Assembly: GCF_018446385.1 (NCBI RefSeq)
Contig: NC_055986.1
Location: forward strand, 28,269,593-28,333,592
Direction: 5' to 3'
Length of the DNA: 64,000 nucleotides
Source of the DNA: Zingiber officinale
Taxonomy: Eukaryota; Streptophyta; Magnoliopsida; Zingiberales; Zingiberaceae
The position numbers and the translations under genes are program-made. Below, piece by piece: positions 11,381 through 23,298 of the stretch. Each line of letters starts with the position of its first letter. The stretch's first letter is position 1. The notes below the pieces were generated by a model that was given only the letters and a program-made list of their open reading frames with translations, searched no databases and was not told where the DNA came from.

Positions 11381-13779
11381 TGTTAGAGTGTATAATGAAA
11401 GCCTAAGCTTTTGTAAACATTTATTTTGAATAAAGAATCACATTTGGTCAAATCATCTACATTTGTTGTAGTTGTTCAATTAATTTATATTATAGATAAC
11501 ATAGTATGTGGTGTCACATACAGAAGATAATGTTATCAGTACCTTATAAATTATAAACAGTAGCTCACGACCAAAATAGAAAGGAACAAGCCATTGGAAG
11601 GTCGTAGTGTAATTAAGTATTAGTTTATCTTAACTATATAATTACACTAGTACACTTAGAGTGTATTGAGTAGGACCATCAGAGGTCGTTTTCTTTTATA
11701 CTGACTTTATAAAGGAACAAAGACCTCAGTTATTATGGAAGTGTGTGCTCTTAATCCTAATATAATAACAAACACATATATTTGATATTTATTTCTTTAA
11801 TTTATCAATGGGTGAGATTTAGTTCGATGAATCAATAAGCCTGATAAATTAGGAAATGATATCACTTATAGTGTGTGTTGTTGATTATAGAAGGAAACTG
11901 TGTCCTAGTAATCTAGGTTGATAATGTCCCCAAGATGAGCTCATAAAGATTGTCATGTTAAACCCTGCAGGTGGACTTAGTCCGACATGACGATAAGGTT
12001 GAGTGGTACTATTCTTGGATTAAGATATTAATTAAATGAGTTGTCAGTAACTCACTTAATTAGTGGGCATTTGACATCTTAAACACAGGGAGACTAACAC
12101 ACTCATAATAAGAAGGAGCCCAAAAATGTAATTTGGGATTGGTGCGGTAGTTCAATAATAGTTCTCTAGTGGAATGAATTATTATTGATAAAATTAAGTT
12201 GTATGTTCGGGGCGAACATGGGATGCTTAATTTTATCGGGAGACCAAAATCAATTCCTCCTCTCGGTCCCTATCGTAGCCTCTTATTTATAGAGTACTAT
12301 ACCCACCTATACCCACCTTCTATACCCACCTAAAGGGGGCCGGCCAAGCTAGCTTGGGAATCAAGCTAGGGCCCGCCTAAGCATGGTTTATGGGTGGCCG
12401 ACCCTAGCTTGAACCCAAGCTAGAGGGGGCCGACCCTAATGAAATTAAAAAGAATTTTAAATTTAAATTTTTATTATGTGGAGGATATAATTTATTAGAG
12501 AGAATTAAAATTAAAATATCTCTTCTACAAAAGATTAAGAAAAGAGATTAGATCTCTTTCCTTATTTGTAGATAGGAAAGATATTTTATTTTTTCTCTTT
12601 GTAAATTATTCACATGTTGAAAAATTAAAATTATAAAAATTTCTTTTTATCAACCATGAAGGGATTTTAAAAGGAAATTTTATTTTTTTTAAATTTTCGA
12701 AGACAAATAAGGAATTTTAATTGTTGATTGAAATTGTCTTGTTTGCTCTTGTTGATGTGGCCGGCCATTACAAGATTAATTGGGAAATTTTATTTTATTT
12801 TTCTCAATTAATTCATGTCAAGGAAAGTTAAGGAAATTTTATTATAATTAAATTTCCTTATTTGACAAAGCTAAGGAATATAAAAGAGGGGGTTGGGGTG
12901 CCTTCATGAGATACAACCTCTATTATTCTCTCCCTCTTTTCCTTGGTGTTGTGGCCGGCCAACCTCTCTCCCTCTCTTCCTCTTTGTGGTGGCCGAAACT
13001 CTTCCATTGCTTGGAGCTCTTGTGGTGGCCGGATACTACTTGGAGAAGAAGAAGAAGAAGGAGAGAAAGCTTTCATCCCTTGGAGTTTGGTTGGTGTTTT
13101 TTCTTCATCCTTGGTGAAGCTTTTGATTTGGCCGAACCTAGCAAGGAGGAGAAGAAGGTGCTTTGGTGGTTTCTCATCTTGGAAGATCATTGCCCACACA
13201 ACGTCCGAGGTTAGAAGAGGAATACGGTAGAAGATCAAGAGGTCTTTCTAAAAGGTATAACTAGTATTTTTCCTTTCCGCATCATACTAGTTATTTTTGG
13301 AAATAAATACCAAATACAAGAGGCATCCGATTCTAGTATTTCGAATTTGTTTTCGATGTTGTGTTCTTTGTTTTTTCTTTTCCTTGTGATTTGATTGTTC
13401 CTTTCGGTTAACCTAAAGTTATTTTAGGAAATTAAATATTAGCTTTCCTTAAAAGGTTTTGTCTAGTCGGTGGTGGTTGCTCCCATATCCAAGAAGGTCA
13501 TGTGCCTCGCCACGTCAGTACTGGGAACCAATTTGGAAAATTAATATTTAATGGAATTAATAACTTAGGTGATTTGGATCAAACGTGTAAAGTTCCGCAG
13601 GAGATCCAAGTCAAAACCTAAAAGAACAAATAGATTAAGTTTTGGATCAAACGTGTTAAGTTCCGCAGGCGATCCAAAATTTAATTTAAAAGAACACATG
13701 GTAGCTAGGTAAAGGTTCAGACCTTTGTACAAAATTTTTGTACAGTGGAACCATTAGATTTACCGAGTAGCAACCAACA
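11381..13779 (+). mobile_element. Solo LTR of the large-LTR copia family (2,399 bp), TSD AATAT
   Basis: It starts TGTTAGAGTGTATAATG and ends AGTAGCAACCAACA, with AATAT at 11376-11380 and 13780-13784. It is the plus-strand relative of the LTRs at 20613, 27817 and 61150. It carries a TATA-like ATATAAAAGAGG near 12878 and the shared block 13451-13529. Short frames inside (12893-13238) belong to the GC-rich leader and recur in its relatives; they are not genes. It interrupts the antisense gypsy-type pseudogene. Confidence 0.92.
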
Positions 13780-13890
13780 AATATAGTATTCTTTAGGGAT
13801 TTCATATAAAGAATGGATAGAAGTTCGATTGGTAGTAGTAAAGGAAGAATGAATTCGAGTGTACCAAGGAAGTAATGACTCTTCAACCAT

Positions 13891-14792
13891 GGTGAAAAAC
13901 AGAAACACTCAAGGAATGAGTGACTTACTGAGTTCTTAAGGAAAGAAAGTCACAGAAGAAGACCAAGGAAGATGAAGAAGCACGGGTTTTTGAAGGGAGT
14001 TGGAAAAGAGAATCACCAAAGAGTAACTGGAGGAAGACGAAGAGTAAGGAGTTAAAAAAGACTTCGGGTTTTAGGGCAATATAAGGATCACCGTTAAACT
14101 AATTCGACAAAGGAGAGTCGTTAATCTGCTAAGAAGAATGTGTGATAAGACACGATCAAAAACATACCCAGGGTTGCTTTGAAAAAGGGGGGAAATGCTA
14201 CGCGACGTCACCTAGGAAGAGGCATTTATGATAGACAAAACAGATCAAATCATATACTGAGTCACCATATCTTTGAACATTCTCTTTCTGTTGAAGGACC
14301 AATTACCAACGAGACCATTTTGAAAAACCGTGCGAATCTCATAATATAGTAAAGAAAAAAACAAATAAACAAATAAAATAAAATAATAACGAGTTCAGTG
14401 AACAAAGTGAAAACTTAAGTTTGGTTAGTGATATATGTTAGAGTGAGCTAATATCTCAAGTGGTAGGATGACTAAAGCCCAGAAGATGTTTACATGATCG
14501 AATGGGAGACACCAGTTGGACTCAAAGGTGTTAGGCCTTAATTAGGATATAACATATGATTGCCTGGGTGAGTATATACCCGGGTCGGTATAAATCCGGC
14601 CGGATTTGAAGGCATGTAGCTTTATCCAGTTCATGACATATGATTTACCAAATTAAACTTGGACGAACCACGAAATACTTGGCGAGGTAAATAGCATAAC
14701 CAGATATAAACATAGAACTTTATATTGTCATCAGTAATTATACAATTGTAACTCCCAAACTTCCGTGAATCTTCCATAAACAGATACAGTAG
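13891..14792 (-). other. 5' flank of the antisense gypsy-type pseudogene; no gene seen
   Basis: On the minus strand this precedes the ATG at 13890. Elements such as CCGGCCGGATTTATACCG and TCATCTTCC-type leader sequence weakly resemble the flank of the second copy (about 50740-51170). It probably holds that ORF's promoter and leader. TATAAATCC-like sequence near 14590 may be a TATA element. Confidence 0.4.
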
Positions 14793-14797
14793 ATAAG

Positions 14798-16732
14798 TGT
14801 TAGGGTTGAATTGTAGCTAGAGGGAGGGGGCTAAATAGCTCGTCGCACTTTGGTGATGTGCTTCTTCGATGATGTGCAGCGGAATAAAGAACAAGAAAAC
14901 ACACTCACAATGCTAACAAGTAGATTTACTTGGTATCCACCTCAAGAAGAAGTGACTAATCCAAGGATCCACACATGACGCTCACTCCATTAATAAAAAA
15001 ACTCCTTCTAGATAACTACCAGAGGTGGAGAAACCTTGTACAACACTCACACATACAACAACTCAACACAAGAAGAAAGATACAATGAATACAAATGAAA
15101 AACATTCTCTTCTTGCTTACTTGTCGCTTGTTGTTACCTCTTAAACCTTGGAAGTACACCATCACTTGTCCCCGAGAGACTTCAAGAACTGGTTGTGAGC
15201 AGTGGAGAAATCATGTGAAGAATCAGGAAGAATCGCGTGTGAAAGCTGCTGAGAAAAACTCTCACAACGGCTATATACTGTGCGCTCCTACGGCTCCTAA
15301 TCGATTGGGCTTCGTCCCAATCGATTGCCACGTCACATCCCAGCCATCGCAGTCATCCATCACCTACATCCTGCGCAACATTCGAATCCCAATAGATCGG
15401 CTGATCGATTGGGGAGGCTTGAATCGATTGGTCGATCAATTCAACCTTCTTCTGTGCTCTCGCGTCTGCATGAGAAAACTTGCCCCAATTAATTGACCAA
15501 TCTATTGGGGAGCCCAATCGATCGGCCGATATATTAGGGAGCATTTTGTGCTCGCGTTTTCACTTCCCAATCGATTGGTGGATCGATTGGGCCAGCCTTC
15601 TTCGCAGCACACCTTCAATCGATCAGCTAATCGATTGAACCACAGTTCAATCGATCGGTTGATTGATTGACTTCCCATTGACTTGCTTAACTCAAGTCTA
15701 GGGTTCCCAATTCGAACATCCAGTCAATCATGACCAGTTGGAATTCGTCATGCCTAGCATCTGGTCAACCTTGACCTGTCGAGACTTCTTCACCAAGTGC
15801 CCGATCAACCCTTTGACCCACTTGAACTTTTCTTCTCGTGCCAAGTGTCCGGTCAACCTTGACCCACTTAGACTTACCGTCTCGTGCCAAGTATCCGGTC
15901 CTCCATGACCCACTTGGACTTCCACTAGATGTCCAGTCACCCTTGACCCATCTGGATTTCCTCGTGCCAAGTATCCGGTCAATCCTTTGACCTAATTGGG
16001 CTTCCCAACACCGGGTGTCCGGTCAATCTTGACCCACCTAGATCTCCACGTGCCAAGCTTCACTCACCAGGTCTTTCCATTTGCCTGGCTTCACTCACCA
16101 GGACTTTCCATCTGCATGACTTCACTCACCAGGACTATCACCTAGCTTCACTCACTAGGGTTTTCACCTAGCTTCACTCATCAGGATTTTCCCACTGCCC
16201 GGCTTCACTCACCGAAACTTTCACCTACCTAGCTTCACTCATTAGGTCTTTCACCTAGCTTCACTCACCAGAATTTTCCATTGCCCGACTTCACTCACCG
16301 GGACTTTCACCTGCCTAGTTTCACTCACTAGGGCTTTCACCTAGCTTCACTCACCAGGATTTTCTAACTGCCTACCTTCACTCACTAGGTCTTTCACCTA
16401 GCTTCACTCACCAAGATTTTCTAACTGCCTACCTTCACTCACTAGGTCTTTCACCTGGCTTCAATCACCAAGATTTTCCCTTATCTAACCTCCAATTAGG
16501 ACTTTCGTAATCAAGTATCCGGTCAACCTTAACCTACTTGACTCTTCTTCACATCTAACTGGTTAGTCCTTGACCAGAAGGAAATTGTATGAACAATCTC
16601 CCCAATCGGACGATTGCATCTGCAATCTCCATGTATTGTCAAACATTGAAACTCAAATATCAAGACTCAAGCTTGAGCCAACTCAAGTTTAGTCAACCAA
16701 GTTAGCTTTGACGTAGGGATATTGCACCAACA
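14798..16732 (-). mobile_element. Solo LTR rich in hairpins (1,935 bp), TSD ATAAG
   Basis: The plus strand reads TGTTAGGGTTGAATTG...GCACCAACA, flanked by ATAAG at 14793-14797 and 16733-16737. Reading by homology with 55746-57194, transcription is on the minus strand. It contains CAATCGATTG palindromes (15298-15660) followed on the minus strand by a TATA-like AGTATATAGCC (about 15270), two-tier hairpins (15720-16040), and a long run of stem-loops with the loop CTTCACTCA (16060-16480). It lies at the 3' side of the coiled-coil ORF, and the same junction is present in the second duplicate (38246). Confidence 0.92.
16060..16500. repeat. Run of stem-loops sharing loop CTTCACTCA with co-varying stems
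   Basis: Roughly twenty units of about 20 bp stem-loop plus spacer (often GACTTTCAC). Stems include CCTGG/CCAGG, CCTAG/CTAGG and CCCG.../CGGG around the same loop. Copies with broken pairing also occur. The same arrangement is at 37630-37990 and 56811-57060. Confidence 0.85.
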
Positions 16733-16737
16733 ATAAG

Positions 16738-17256
16738 TAATTTTATACTTGTCTTGCTTCTTAGAGCTATCAGATTGTTCTACCCATCCCAAGTGTGGGC
16801 ATGTGGTGGAATGATAGCCTAGACAAAGAGGAGATATTTGTCCTGCCCTCTTGCACTTGTGTGATTCACCCTCTTGGGTTTGTGGCAAAGAAGCTAGCTC
16901 TAATCTGACTCGATCTAATTCAGCCTGCAAAAAATTTACCTTAGCTTTCTACCGGTCCAAGTCTTTTTGTTGCTGCAATATCAGTAAACCGTCTACATGA
17001 ACTTTTTTAGTCAAAACAGTTATTTCTGAAGCATGTCGAGATCTCAGATCATCTAATTCTTCAGTCTTCTACTTTAAATCCAAATAAGTTTTTCTCCTCA
17101 AAGCTACTTCAAACCGAACTTGAGACTGAGCTGCTAGTAGACGTACTTCAGCTGTCTTTAGTGTGAGTGATGGAAATCTAAGGTTTGTATAGCCTCTGCC
17201 AAAGACTTCTCTTTCTCGGACAATAGTTGATCCCAAGGAGGAAGATTTGAAGCCAT
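16738..17256 (-). pseudogene. Coiled-coil ORF of the old gypsy element, copy 1, interrupted by the solo LTR
   Basis: The minus-strand ATG at 17256 gives MASNLPPWDQLLSEKEKSL, followed by a heptad-rich Glu/Leu/Arg region and a tail with KRAGQ and a Cys/His-containing stretch (about 180 residues as far as can be followed). Frameshifts and stops are present, and the LTR at 14798-16732 joins its 3' end. It resembles coiled-coil tails of plant gypsy-type transposon proteins, but no catalytic motif is visible. The second copy (38259-38771) has a longer frame. Confidence 0.55.
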
Positions 17257-17574
17257 AACTCTCAATAATATCACTGGAAGAAAGTGAAGCAAGAAAGAGT
17301 AAAGGTTGGTGTTGAAGAAACTAGGATCACACCTTTATTTAACTTGGTCACAAGATATATGCTGAGGGAATCACGGGATCACTGTAGTAGATATGAAATG
17401 TTCAGAAAAATTAATATTTATCAAAGGGGCAGAAGTAGACTTAGGTCTAGTCAATCGGCTATACCTCCTTCGACTATACTTGAGGGAGAGCTTAGTGATA
17501 CAGGTTATGATAGGTCTGCCTGGCTAGTGAAGGAGGGGTCAAGGTCGAGAAAGATAGGAAAAATATATAGCCGG
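17257..17574. other. Leader between coiled-coil ORF and 110-bp array
   Basis: About 320 bp, almost identical to 38772-39090. An open plus-strand frame exists in both copies (117 residues, rich in Arg/Ser) but has no recognisable domain and runs into the satellite, so it is treated as chance. Confidence 0.45.
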
Positions 17575-18538
17575 GCGAGTGAAGGCCTAGCGAGCACCCA
17601 CATTCGGCAAAGTTTGCTTGAACGTAAAGACACTTAGCCTTATCTATGACTTTTAGTACATTACCGACCGACCGAAGGCCGAGTGAGCACCCATGTGCTC
17701 ATATATGCTCGGACGGGCAAAGCCCGCTCGAGCGTAAAGATATTTAGCCTTATATATGATTCTCAACATGTTACAAGCCGACCGAAGGCCGAGCGAGCAT
17801 CCACGTGCTCATATATGCTCGGTCGGGAATATCCCGCCCGAACGTAAAGGCATTTAGCCTTATATATGATTCTCAACATGTTACCAGTCGATCGAAGGTC
17901 GAGCGAGCACCCGTGTGCTCATATATGCTCGAATGGGCAAAGCCTGCCCAAGCGTAAAGGCATTTAGCCTTATATATGATTCTTAACATGTTACTGGTCG
18001 ACCGAACATTGAGCAAGCACCCATGTGGTCATATATGCTAGGTCGGGCAAAGTCCACCCGAGCGTAAAGGTATTTATCCTCATATATGATTCTCAACATG
18101 TTATCGGCCGACCTAAGGCCGAGCGAGTGCCCATTTGTTCATATACGTTCGGCCTAGCAAAGTCCACCCGAGCATAAAGACATTTAGCCTTATATATGAT
18201 TCTCAACATGTTACCGGCGGACCGAAGGCCGACCAAGCACCCACGTGCTCATATATGCTCGGTCGGGAATAGCCCATCCGAACGTAAAGGCATTTAGCCT
18301 TATATATGATTCTCAACATGTTACCGGTCGACCGAAGGCCGAGCTAGCACTCATGTATTCATATATGCTCGAATGGGCAAAGTCCGCTCGAGCGTAAAGC
18401 CATTTAGCCTTATATATGATTCTTAACATGTTACCGGTCGACTGAGCGAGCACCCATGTGGTCATATATGCTCGGTCGGGCAAAGTCCACCCGAGCGTAA
18501 ATGCATTTATCCTCATATATGATTCTCAACATGTTACC
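17575..18538. repeat. 110-bp satellite array, copy 1, left part
   Basis: About nine units of roughly 110 bp. A typical unit has GGCCGACCGAAGGCC, GAGCACCCATGTGCTC, CGGGCAAAGCCCG, AAGGCATTTAGCCTT and ATGATTCTCAACATGTTACC. Each of the first four is self-complementary, so a unit is a chain of short stem-loops. The array is cut after TTACC by the gag-only element and resumes at 35639. Confidence 0.93.
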
Positions 18539-19957
18539 TGATAGATCATTTGGAGCGATAGAGGGGGGGTGAATATCGCGCTTTTTAAAACTATGCTTTT
18601 CTTTCAAATGAAAGTCGTGCAGCGAAAATAAAAGGAGACAAAGTATTTTACTTCGTTCGGAGTCTAGCTCGACTCCTGCTCGAAGGCCCGTAGTCCTTGA
18701 CCGCACCGATGGGCAAAGCACTAAAATCCTTCTTTCCAAAATCCTCGGAAAGAAGCGAATCGTACAGATACAAGAATGTTAAGATAGTAACACACCTACT
18801 ATCTTATGTAAATTAAGTGCAATATAAAATAAGTATACCGACAATAAGATTTGAAAGACGAAGCTTGGTCGACACGAATGAAGTTGCTTGCTGAAATCGT
18901 AGGCGTGAGCAGCTTGCAGAAGAGCACCTGAATTGATTAGAAAATTATTATCCTGCCTCTGACTTCGAGCCTCAATTTATAAGAGTACTGGAGGTTCGGT
19001 CGACCGATCCCTCTTTTTGGTCGATCGAACCAGCTCCATTCCTTCCTCGCTGAAGACTACAGCTGGCTCGATCTGTCGCAGTAAATGCTCATGAATGGTT
19101 CGGTCGACCGAACCCATTTTTCGGTCGACTGAACAGTCTATTTCCCTGTTCATCGAAATCTGCCGAGATCCTCATCAATGTTGTAATTAATTTTGATTGA
19201 ATCGGTCGACCGGTCATCCGGTTCGGTCAACCGATCAACCTTTTCCCTTTTCTGCTGATCGATGTTTGTTAACTTGGTCTGTGCTGAGTCACCAGGGATC
19301 GGTCGACCGATCTTACTGTTCGGTCGACCGATCAAGCTTTGATCGGACTTTGACTTTGATCTGATCTGAGCTGTTTGCTTTCTGATTTTGTCTGTTATGC
19401 TTTGTTCGGTCGACCAATCCAGTCTAACCTGCAGCACAGTGTTAGAACAAAAACTTCCTACAACATAGATGTTAGCACACAGCATAATAATGAATGAGTA
19501 ATAAAAGAATAGTAGAACTGTTCTTGATCTCAACTTGGAAATCATCCCGGTTTCTTCAGTTGGATCAACGACCTAGGGTTGTTCCCTTCTGGAACTCGAC
19601 CTCACAATCGCTCCTCCAGTTTGTTTACCTCAACCCACCTGCCAAACTTTGATCCTCCAGATCTAGTTTGGACTTTTCACTCAGCCTTGATCGGCTCCCC
19701 AGGACTTTTCCTTCGATCTTCGGCCCTCCAGACCTCTCGATCATACCACCAAGCATTGGGTCCCCTTGACCTGCTTGGATTTTCACCTGGGTTCCACGAT
19801 CTGCTAAGATTTCTCTTGCCTAGCCTCCAACTAGGTCTTTCTTGGTTGCGTAAATATCCTGCACACTCAGTCAACTTGTTAGATCATAACAAGACTTAAC
19901 TTGAACCTTTGACAATATCAAAACTCAGGTTTGATTCTGGTGCGGCTTGCACCAACA
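18539..19957 (-). mobile_element. 3' LTR of the outer gag-only element (1,419 bp)
   Basis: The plus strand reads TGATAGATCATTTGG...CTTGCACCAACA. It contains CGGTCGACCG-type palindromes (about 18990-19420), with a TATA-like CTTATAAATTGAGG (minus strand, near 18978) on their transcription-downstream side. Compared with its partner at 34219-35638 it has one palindrome unit more near 19110 and one fewer near 19405. Confidence 0.9.
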
Positions 19958-19973
19958 ATCTCCCCCTTTTTGA
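19958..19973 (-). other. Polypurine tract of the outer gag-only element
   Basis: The minus strand reads TCAAAAAGGGGGAGAT directly before the 3' LTR (TGTTGGTGC). Confidence 0.85.
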
Positions 19974-20612
19974 TGTTTGGCAACCAAGGTTCAAAGTTAA
20001 GTTAAAATATGCAACAAGTAAATAAACAAGCAATTTTTCTCCCCCTGAATTCACTATCTCTCCCCCTTTGACACACATCAAAAATAGGGGAAGACCCAAA
20101 AACCAAGTAAGAATGTTGAAAAATTTTACTAAGTAATGTAAATTTTGAAAAAAAAAAATTGTTTGAAAAATTTACTAAGTAATGTAAATTATGAATAAAA
20201 TTGTTAAAAATTTACTAAGTAAGAAATTGAAATAAAAATGTTGAAAAAAAATTTTACTAAGTAAAGTAAATTTTGAATAAAATTTTTGAAAAGAAAAAAA
20301 ATTTACTAAAATAATTTTGAAAAATATTAAGTTAAATAATCTTGAAAAGGAAGAACATTTCACTAAGACAAAAATAAGTTTGAAAAATTTTGGAAAATAA
20401 AATTTGAAGATTATATAAATTTTTTTAAAATATATTTTGAAAAGGAGTTGGTCACTAAACAAAAAAGATATAAACTTGGAAATCATGTTTGAAGCTCCCC
20501 CTAAAATTGACAAATTCCTAAGAGTCCAAGCATGGGTAGGAAAACTAAGGAAAATTGTCCTTATGATGAAATGCCCAACTTTTGTTCAAGGCTAACTACC
20601 ACTAGATAGTAG
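19974..20612 (-). other. AT-rich 3' UTR of the outer gag-only element
   Basis: No gene. Purine-rich GGGGGAG motifs (about 20040, 20060, 20500) and A/T-rich runs resemble the 3' UTR at 4477-5558. A 112-residue minus-strand frame at 20175-20513 is Phe/Lys/Ile-rich low complexity and not credible. It ends at AGTAG (20608-20612), the target copy of the inner element. Confidence 0.65.
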
Positions 20613-23298
20613 TGTTGGTTGCTACTTGGAAAGCCTAGAGGTTCCACTGTACAAAAATTTTGTACAAAGGTCTGAACCTTTTCCTAGCTACCATGTGTTC
20701 TTTTAAATTAAATTTTGGATCGCCTGCGGAACTTAACACGTTTGATCCAAAACTTAATCTATTTGTTCTTTTAGGTTTTGACTTGGATCTCCTGCGGAAC
20801 TTAACACGTTCGACCCAAATCACCTTAAGTTATTAATTCCATTAAATATTAATTTCCATAATTGGTTCCCAGTACTGACGTGGCGAGGCACATGGCCTTC
20901 TTGGATATGGGAGCAACCACCACCGACTAGACAAAACCTTTTATAGAAATCTAATATTTAATTTCCTAAAATAACTTTAGGTTAACCGAAAAGAACAATC
21001 AAATCACAAGGAAAAATAAAACAAAAGAACACAACTTCGAAAAACATATTCGAAATACTAGAATCGTAAGCCTCTTGTATTTGGTATTATTTCCATAAAT
21101 AACTAGCATGATGCGGAAAGAAAAATTACTAGTTATACCTTTAAGAAAGACCTCTTGATCTTCTACCGTATTCCTCTTCTAACCTCGGACGTTGTGTGGG
21201 CAACGATCTTCCGAGATGAGAATCCACCAAAGCACCTTCTTCTACTTTCTTCAAGTTTCGGCCAAGCACAAAGCTTCCAAAAGATGAAGATCTTTTTCCA
21301 CCAACCAAGCTCCAAGGGATACAAGCTTTCTCTCCTTCTTCTTCTTCTTCTCCAAGTAGTATCCGGCCACCACAAGAGCTCCAAGCAAATAGAGAAGGTT
21401 CGGCCACCACCAAGAGGAAGAGAGGAAGAGAGGTTGGCCGGCCACAACACCAAGGAAAAGAGGGAGAGAAATAATAGAGGTTATTCACCTGAAGCCTTCT
21501 CTACCCCCTCTTTTATAATCCTTGGTCTTGGCAAATAAGGAAAAATTAATAAAACCTTCCTTAATTCTTCTGCCATGAAAAATAAAAATTAATTAAAAAT
21601 TAATTTCCTTTTTCCAACTTATTTGGCCGACCACCTACAATCCACAAATCAAGGAAAGTTTTAATTAAAACAAAAATTAAAACTTCCTAATTTGTTTTTA
21701 GAAATTTATAAAAATTTCTCTAATAATTTTATCCCTTCATGATTGGTTAATAAAAAGGAAATTTAATAAATTAAAATCTTTCTTTTAAACATGTGGATAA
21801 AAAGAAAATTATCTCTAAAAATTAAAATCTCTTTTAATCTACAAATAAGGAAAGATATCAAATCTTTTCTCAATCTTTTGTAGAAACTAATAAAAGAGAA
21901 TTATTAATTTTTAAACTTTCTTTTAAATCATGAACATGGTTAAAAAGGAAAGTTTTCTTAAAATTTAAAATCCTCCTTTAATCAATAAATAAGGAAAGAT
22001 TTCAAATTTTAAACTCTCTTTTAAACATGTAGATGATTTACAAATAAGGAAAGTTTTTACCAAAAATTAAAACCATCCTTTTAATCTACAAATAAGGAAA
22101 GAGATTAATCTCTTCTCTTAATCTTTTGTAGAAAGTTATAAAAGGAAATTTTTAATTTTTAAACTCTCTTTTAAAATCATGATATCCACATAAGAAATAA
22201 TTTTAATAAAAATCCTTTTAATATTCTAGTGGCCGGCCACCTAAGCTTGGGACCCAAGCTTTGGCCGGCCACCTACATGACTCATCCACTTGGTCTTGGC
22301 CGGCCCTAGCTTGGGTTCCAAGCTAGCTTGGCCGGCCCCATTGGATAGGTAAGAAAGTGGGTATGCGGTGGGTATAAATCTCTATATACTAGAGGCTACG
22401 ATAGGGACCGAGAGGAGGAATTAGTTTTGGTCTCCCGATGAAATTAAGCATCCCGTGTTCGCCCCGAACACACAACTAAATTTCATCAATAATAATTCAT
22501 TCCACTAAAGAACTATTATTGAACTACCGCACCAATCCCAAATTACATTTTGGGCTCCTTCTTATTATGAGCGTGTTAGTCTCCCTGTGTTTAAGATATC
22601 GAATGTCCACTAATTAAGTGAGTTACTGACAACTCATTTAATTAATATCTAAGTCCAAGAGTAGTACCACTCAACCTTATTATCATGTCGGACTAAGTCC
22701 ACCTGCAGGGTTTAACATGACAATCCTTATGAGCTCCTCTTGAGGACATTATCAACCTAGTATCTCTAGGACACAGTTTCCTTCTATAATCAACAACACA
22801 CACTATAAGTGATACCATTTCCCAACTTATCGGGTTTATTGATTTATCGAACTAAATCTCACCCATTGATAAATTAAAGAAATAAATATCAAATATATGT
22901 GCTTGTTATTATATTAGGATTAAGAGCACACACTTCCATAATAACTAAGGTCTTTGTTTCTTTATAAAGTCAGTATAAAAGAAACGACCTCTAATGGTCC
23001 TACTCAATACACTCTAAGTGTACTAGTGTAATTATATAGTTAAGATAAACTAATACCTAATTACACTACGACCTTCCAATGGTTTGTTCCTTTCCATTAT
23101 GGTCGTGAGCTACTGTTTATAATTTATAAGGTACTGATAACATGATCCTCTGTGTGTGACACCACACACCATGTTATCTACAATATAAATTAATTGAACA
23201 ACTTCATTTATCATAAATGTAGACATTTGACCAATGTGATTCTTATTTCTAGATAAATGTTTATACCAAAAGCTAGGCTTTTAGTATACACTCTAACA
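20613..23298 (-). mobile_element. 3' LTR of the inner copia element (2,686 bp)
   Basis: Plus-strand ends are TGTTGGTTGCTACTTGG and ATACACTCTAACA. On the minus strand it has a TATA-like TTATAAAAGAGGG near 21515 and then a GC-rich transcribed leader (about 21140-21480) whose short frames are not genes. Several GGCCGGCC sites (22230-22340) and the shared block 20864-20944 lie inside. Confidence 0.93.

Larger units (their letters stand above)
7852..13890 (-). pseudogene. Antisense 'putative gypsy-type transposon' ORF, split by two solo LTRs
   Basis: Minus-strand pieces are 13890-13785 (N-terminus, ATG at 13890, MVEESLLPWY), 11380-10666 (middle) and 8257-7852 (C-terminus). With the insertions set aside they line up as one reading direction. 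The middle contains a stretch typical of the plant 'gypsy-type transposon' N-terminal domain (Pfam PF04195 by memory): GLHFPIPLFL, LQQFAPNAFRYLCG and KGWKSHFFF. The tail is Pro/Ser/Glu-rich with a basic patch (LPKKRVIS). Several stops and frameshifts remain, so it is dead. In Tat-lineage elements an antisense ORF lies between pol and the 3' LTR, which would fit. A plus-strand relative is at 51172-61149. Biochemical role unknown. Confidence 0.72.

Noticed and set aside
12858..13238. Overlapping short frames in the GC-rich part of the plus-strand copia LTR, and the same at 21141-21538 and 28324-28733
   Set aside because: They recur identically in every LTR of the family, overlap on both strands and lack domains; this is the LTR leader.
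17284..17637. 117-residue plus-strand frame, also at 38799-39152
   Set aside because: It is the opposite strand of the coiled-coil ORF leader and runs into the satellite; its presence in both places is explained by duplication.
20175..20513. 112-residue Phe/Lys-rich minus-strand frame
   Set aside because: A/T-rich low complexity within the 3' UTR of the gag-only element; no homology visible.
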